Origin: Paracoccaceae bacterium
GTDB lineage: Bacteria; Pseudomonadota; Alphaproteobacteria; Rhodobacterales; Rhodobacteraceae
Direction of reading: 5' to 3'
Length of the DNA: 7,495 nucleotides
Assembly (NCBI GenBank): GCA_024304875.1
Contig: JAMWZF010000148.1
Coordinates: forward strand, 1 to 7,495
Shown here: in pieces, positions 5,984-7,495 of the stretch
How the letters are laid out: each line of letters starts with the position of its first letter
Numbering within the stretch: position 1 is the first letter of the stretch
Notes under the pieces: model-generated
Seen by the model: the letters and a program-made list of their open reading frames with translations, nothing else
Told to the model about the DNA's origin: nothing
Databases searched by the model: none
Program-made: the position numbers and the translations under genes

Positions 5984-6805
5984 ATGCTCCGCCTCGCCTT
6001 GATCCTCTTCCTGCTGCCCGCCGCCGCCGCGGCCCAGGACCGCCGCCCGTCCCATTGCATCAGCCTCGTGGAAGCCCCCGGGCTGGAGGTCATCCCTGCC
6101 TCCTTCCGCGAACCGCTCGATGCCGAGACCGTGCGGATCACCTACGTCGACCATTCGATATTCCTGATCCAGGCGGGCGAGACCTCGGCCATGACCGACT
6201 TCAACGGCTGGTATGGCAACGTCGATTTCCTGCCCGACGCGGTGACGATGAACAATGCCCATTCGACCCACTGGACCAGCGCGCCCGACCCGGCGATCCC
6301 GCATGTCCTGCGCGGCTGGGCCGAGGGCGAGGTGCCGCAGGACCATCACCTCGACCTCGGGGACATGCTGATCCGCAACGTCCACACCGACACCCGCGAC
6401 GGCAGCATCTACGGCGCGGCGAACGGCGTGCGGCGCAATGGCAATTCGATCTTCGTCTTCGAGGCGGCGGGCCTGTGCATCGGCCATATGGGCCACCTGC
6501 ACCACATGCCGGACAATGCGCAGTTCGCCGCTCTCGGCAGGCTCGACGTGGTCATGGTGGCGGTGGACGGCGGCATGACCGTCGACCAGGCCACGGTGGT
6601 GGAGATGATGGAGCGCCTGCGCTCCTCGGTCGTGATCCCGATGCACTGGTTCGGGCGGGGCACGCTGGATCGCTTCGTGGAGCAGATGGAGGCGGACTTC
6701 GCCATCGACCGCACCGGGGTGAACGTGCTCGAGGTCTCGCTGCGCAGCCTGCCGGACCGGCCGACCGTCGTGGTGCTCGAACCCCGCGTCCTGACCGACG
6801 AGTGA
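5984..6805 (+). CDS. Exported metallo-beta-lactamase-fold protein with altered metal motif
   Basis: A 273-aa protein with a clear signal peptide (MLRLALILFLLPAAAAAQ, likely cleaved after the Ala run near residue 17), so it probably acts in the periplasm. The mature part reads as an UlaG-like metallo-beta-lactamase fold: ITYVDHSIFLIQAGETSAMTDF (52-73) corresponds to the early 'xGHSxFLIE...DP' strands, DAVTMNNAHSTHWTS (85-99) to the metal-motif strand and loop, AGLCIGHMGHLHHMP (162-176) to the usual 'GDT' strand, and VVIPMHW (216-222) to the final histidine strand. The canonical HxHxDH appears as Asn91-x-His93-x-Thr95-His96, and the bridging aspartate strand carries His168/His171/His173/His174 instead of Gly-Asp. 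His134 and His221 are plausible remaining ligands. A hydrolase with a changed metal site, or a binding protein, are both possible. The substrate is unknown. The start has AGG at 5973-5975, 8 bases upstream, and begins exactly at the signal peptide. Confidence 0.8.
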   Translation: MLRLALILFLLPAAAAAQDRRPSHCISLVEAPGLEVIPASFREPLDAETVRITYVDHSIFLIQAGETSAMTDFNGWYGNVDFLPDAVTMNNAHSTHWTSAPDPAIPHVLRGWAEGEVPQDHHLDLGDMLIRNVHTDTRDGSIYGAANGVRRNGNSIFVFEAAGLCIGHMGHLHHMPDNAQFAALGRLDVVMVAVDGGMTVDQATVVEMMERLRSSVVIPMHWFGRGTLDRFVEQMEADFAIDRTGVNVLEVSLRSLPDRPTVVVLEPRVLTDE

Positions 6806-6808
6806 CTT

Positions 6809-6818
6809 GCGCCGGCGC
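6809..6818. other. 10-bp perfect palindrome between the MBL-fold and FAD dehydrogenase genes
   Basis: GCGCCGGCGC lies 3 bases after the MBL-fold stop, in a 38-base gap. It is self-complementary but has no loop-forming spacer or T tract, so it is not a convincing terminator. It may simply reflect GC-rich composition. The gap has no clear ribosome site before the next ATG. Confidence 0.35.
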
Positions 6819-6843
6819 GCGCCCGGTGGTCTGACCTGTCCCC

Positions 6844-7495
6844 ATGTTGAACGCCGCAAACGATGCCCTGGCCGCCCGGATCGACGCCGCCTGTCCGGGC
6901 GCGATCGAGACCGAAACCGCCTCCTACCTGGAGGAGCCGCGCGGGCGCTGGCGGGGGCAGGGTCTCGTCGTCGCGCCGCGCACGACCGAAGAAGTCGCCC
7001 GCATCGTGCGCCTTTGCGCCGAGGCGGGCGTCGGCCTCGTGCCCTACTCGGGCGGCACCGGCCTTGTCGGCGGGCAGCTGTTGCAGGACGGCCCCGCGCC
7101 GGTGGTCGTGTCGCTTCGCCGGATGGCGGCGATCCGCGAGGTGCTGCCCTCCGAGAACGTCATGATCGCCGAGGGCGGCGCGATCCTCGACGACATCCAC
7201 GCCGCCTCGGCGGAGGTCGGCCGGCTGTTCCCCCTCTCGCTCGCCTCGTCCGGGTCGGCGCGGATCGGGGGGCTGCTGGCGACCAACGCGGGCGGCACGA
7301 ACGTCCTGCGCTACGGCATGGCCCGGGCCCAGTGCCTTGGGGTCGAGGCGGTGCTGGCCGACGGGACGATCTGGCACGGGCTGACGCGGTTGCGGAAGGA
7401 CAACGCCGGATACGACCTGCGCGACCTGCTGATCGGCTCCGAAGGGACCCTGGGGATCATCACAGCCGCCGCGCTGCGCCTGTTTCCGCGCCCAC
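6844..7495 (+). CDS. FAD-linked D-2-hydroxyacid dehydrogenase (2-hydroxyglutarate/lactate type), 5' part
   Basis: The first 217 codons of a frame still open at the right edge. It is the PP-loop FAD-binding domain (FAD_binding_4) of the vanillyl-alcohol oxidase superfamily: VVAPRTTEEVARIVRLCAEAGVGLVPYSGGTGLVGGQ (42-78) with the Gly-rich FAD pyrophosphate loop, LASSGSARIGGLLATNAGGTNVLRYG (133-158), KDNAGYDLRDLLIGSEGTLGIIT (185-207). The combination of TNAGG..VLRYG with KDNAGYDL..L.IGSEGTLGI is typical of D-2-hydroxyglutarate dehydrogenase and D-lactate dehydrogenase (cytochrome) relatives, and also of glycolate oxidase subunit GlcD. The missing C-terminal substrate-binding domain would decide among them. 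ATG 6844 is the only plausible start, since an in-frame TGA lies at 6832-6834. No good Shine-Dalgarno is visible, so expression may be weak or depend on the upstream gene, 38 bases away. A typical full family member is around 470 residues, so about half is present. Confidence 0.92.
   Translation, partial: MLNAANDALAARIDAACPGAIETETASYLEEPRGRWRGQGLVVAPRTTEEVARIVRLCAEAGVGLVPYSGGTGLVGGQLLQDGPAPVVVSLRRMAAIREVLPSENVMIAEGGAILDDIHAASAEVGRLFPLSLASSGSARIGGLLATNAGGTNVLRYGMARAQCLGVEAVLADGTIWHGLTRLRKDNAGYDLRDLLIGSEGTLGIITAAALRLFPRP

Noticed and set aside
5902..6834. A 310-codon plus-strand open frame overlapping the MBL-fold gene
   Set aside because: Its translation is Arg/Pro/Gly-rich and low in information, while the overlapping frame from 5984 gives a signal peptide and MBL-fold motifs. 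It is a frame shadow.

Overview
This window is a GC-rich, gene-dense chromosomal segment. Gene order and protein motifs point to an alphaproteobacterium, most likely Rhodobacterales (Paracoccus/Rhodobacter/Roseobacter relatives). The basis is the order ctaB - small single-TM protein - ctaG - ctaE - surf1 followed by thrC and an M16 peptidase, plus coding bias with C or G in most third positions. Every gene is on the + strand. I see no mobile element, tRNA, rRNA, CRISPR array or phage gene.

Positions 1-1834 are the distal part of an aa3-type cytochrome c oxidase (cta) operon: the end of protoheme farnesyltransferase (ctaB), a 70-aa CoxF-like membrane protein, the copper chaperone Cox11 (ctaG), and oxidase subunit III (ctaE). 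The first three are translationally coupled by overlaps. A strong intrinsic terminator (1857-1890) follows ctaE. SURF1, the heme a insertion/assembly factor (1910-2611), starts only 19 bases later, so it probably depends on read-through or on a weak internal promoter I could not identify.

Positions 1910-5847 form a tight run: surf1, thrC (threonine synthase, 4-base gap), an M16 zinc peptidase related to mitochondrial processing peptidase (TTG start overlapping the thrC stop), and a GNAT/RimJ-like acetyltransferase (one-base overlap). A 136-base spacer (5848-5983) with a small hairpin separates this run from an exported metallo-beta-lactamase-fold protein with an altered metal-binding signature (5984-6805). 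Last comes the 5' part of an FAD-linked D-2-hydroxyacid (2-hydroxyglutarate/lactate type) dehydrogenase that runs off the right edge (6844-7495).

Most of the window is ordinary housekeeping sequence and I found no convincing new multi-gene system. The points most worth a second look are a three-copy 24-bp in-frame repeat that extends the C-terminus of CtaG, the changed HxHxDH motif of the exported MBL-fold protein, and the terminator between ctaE and surf1.
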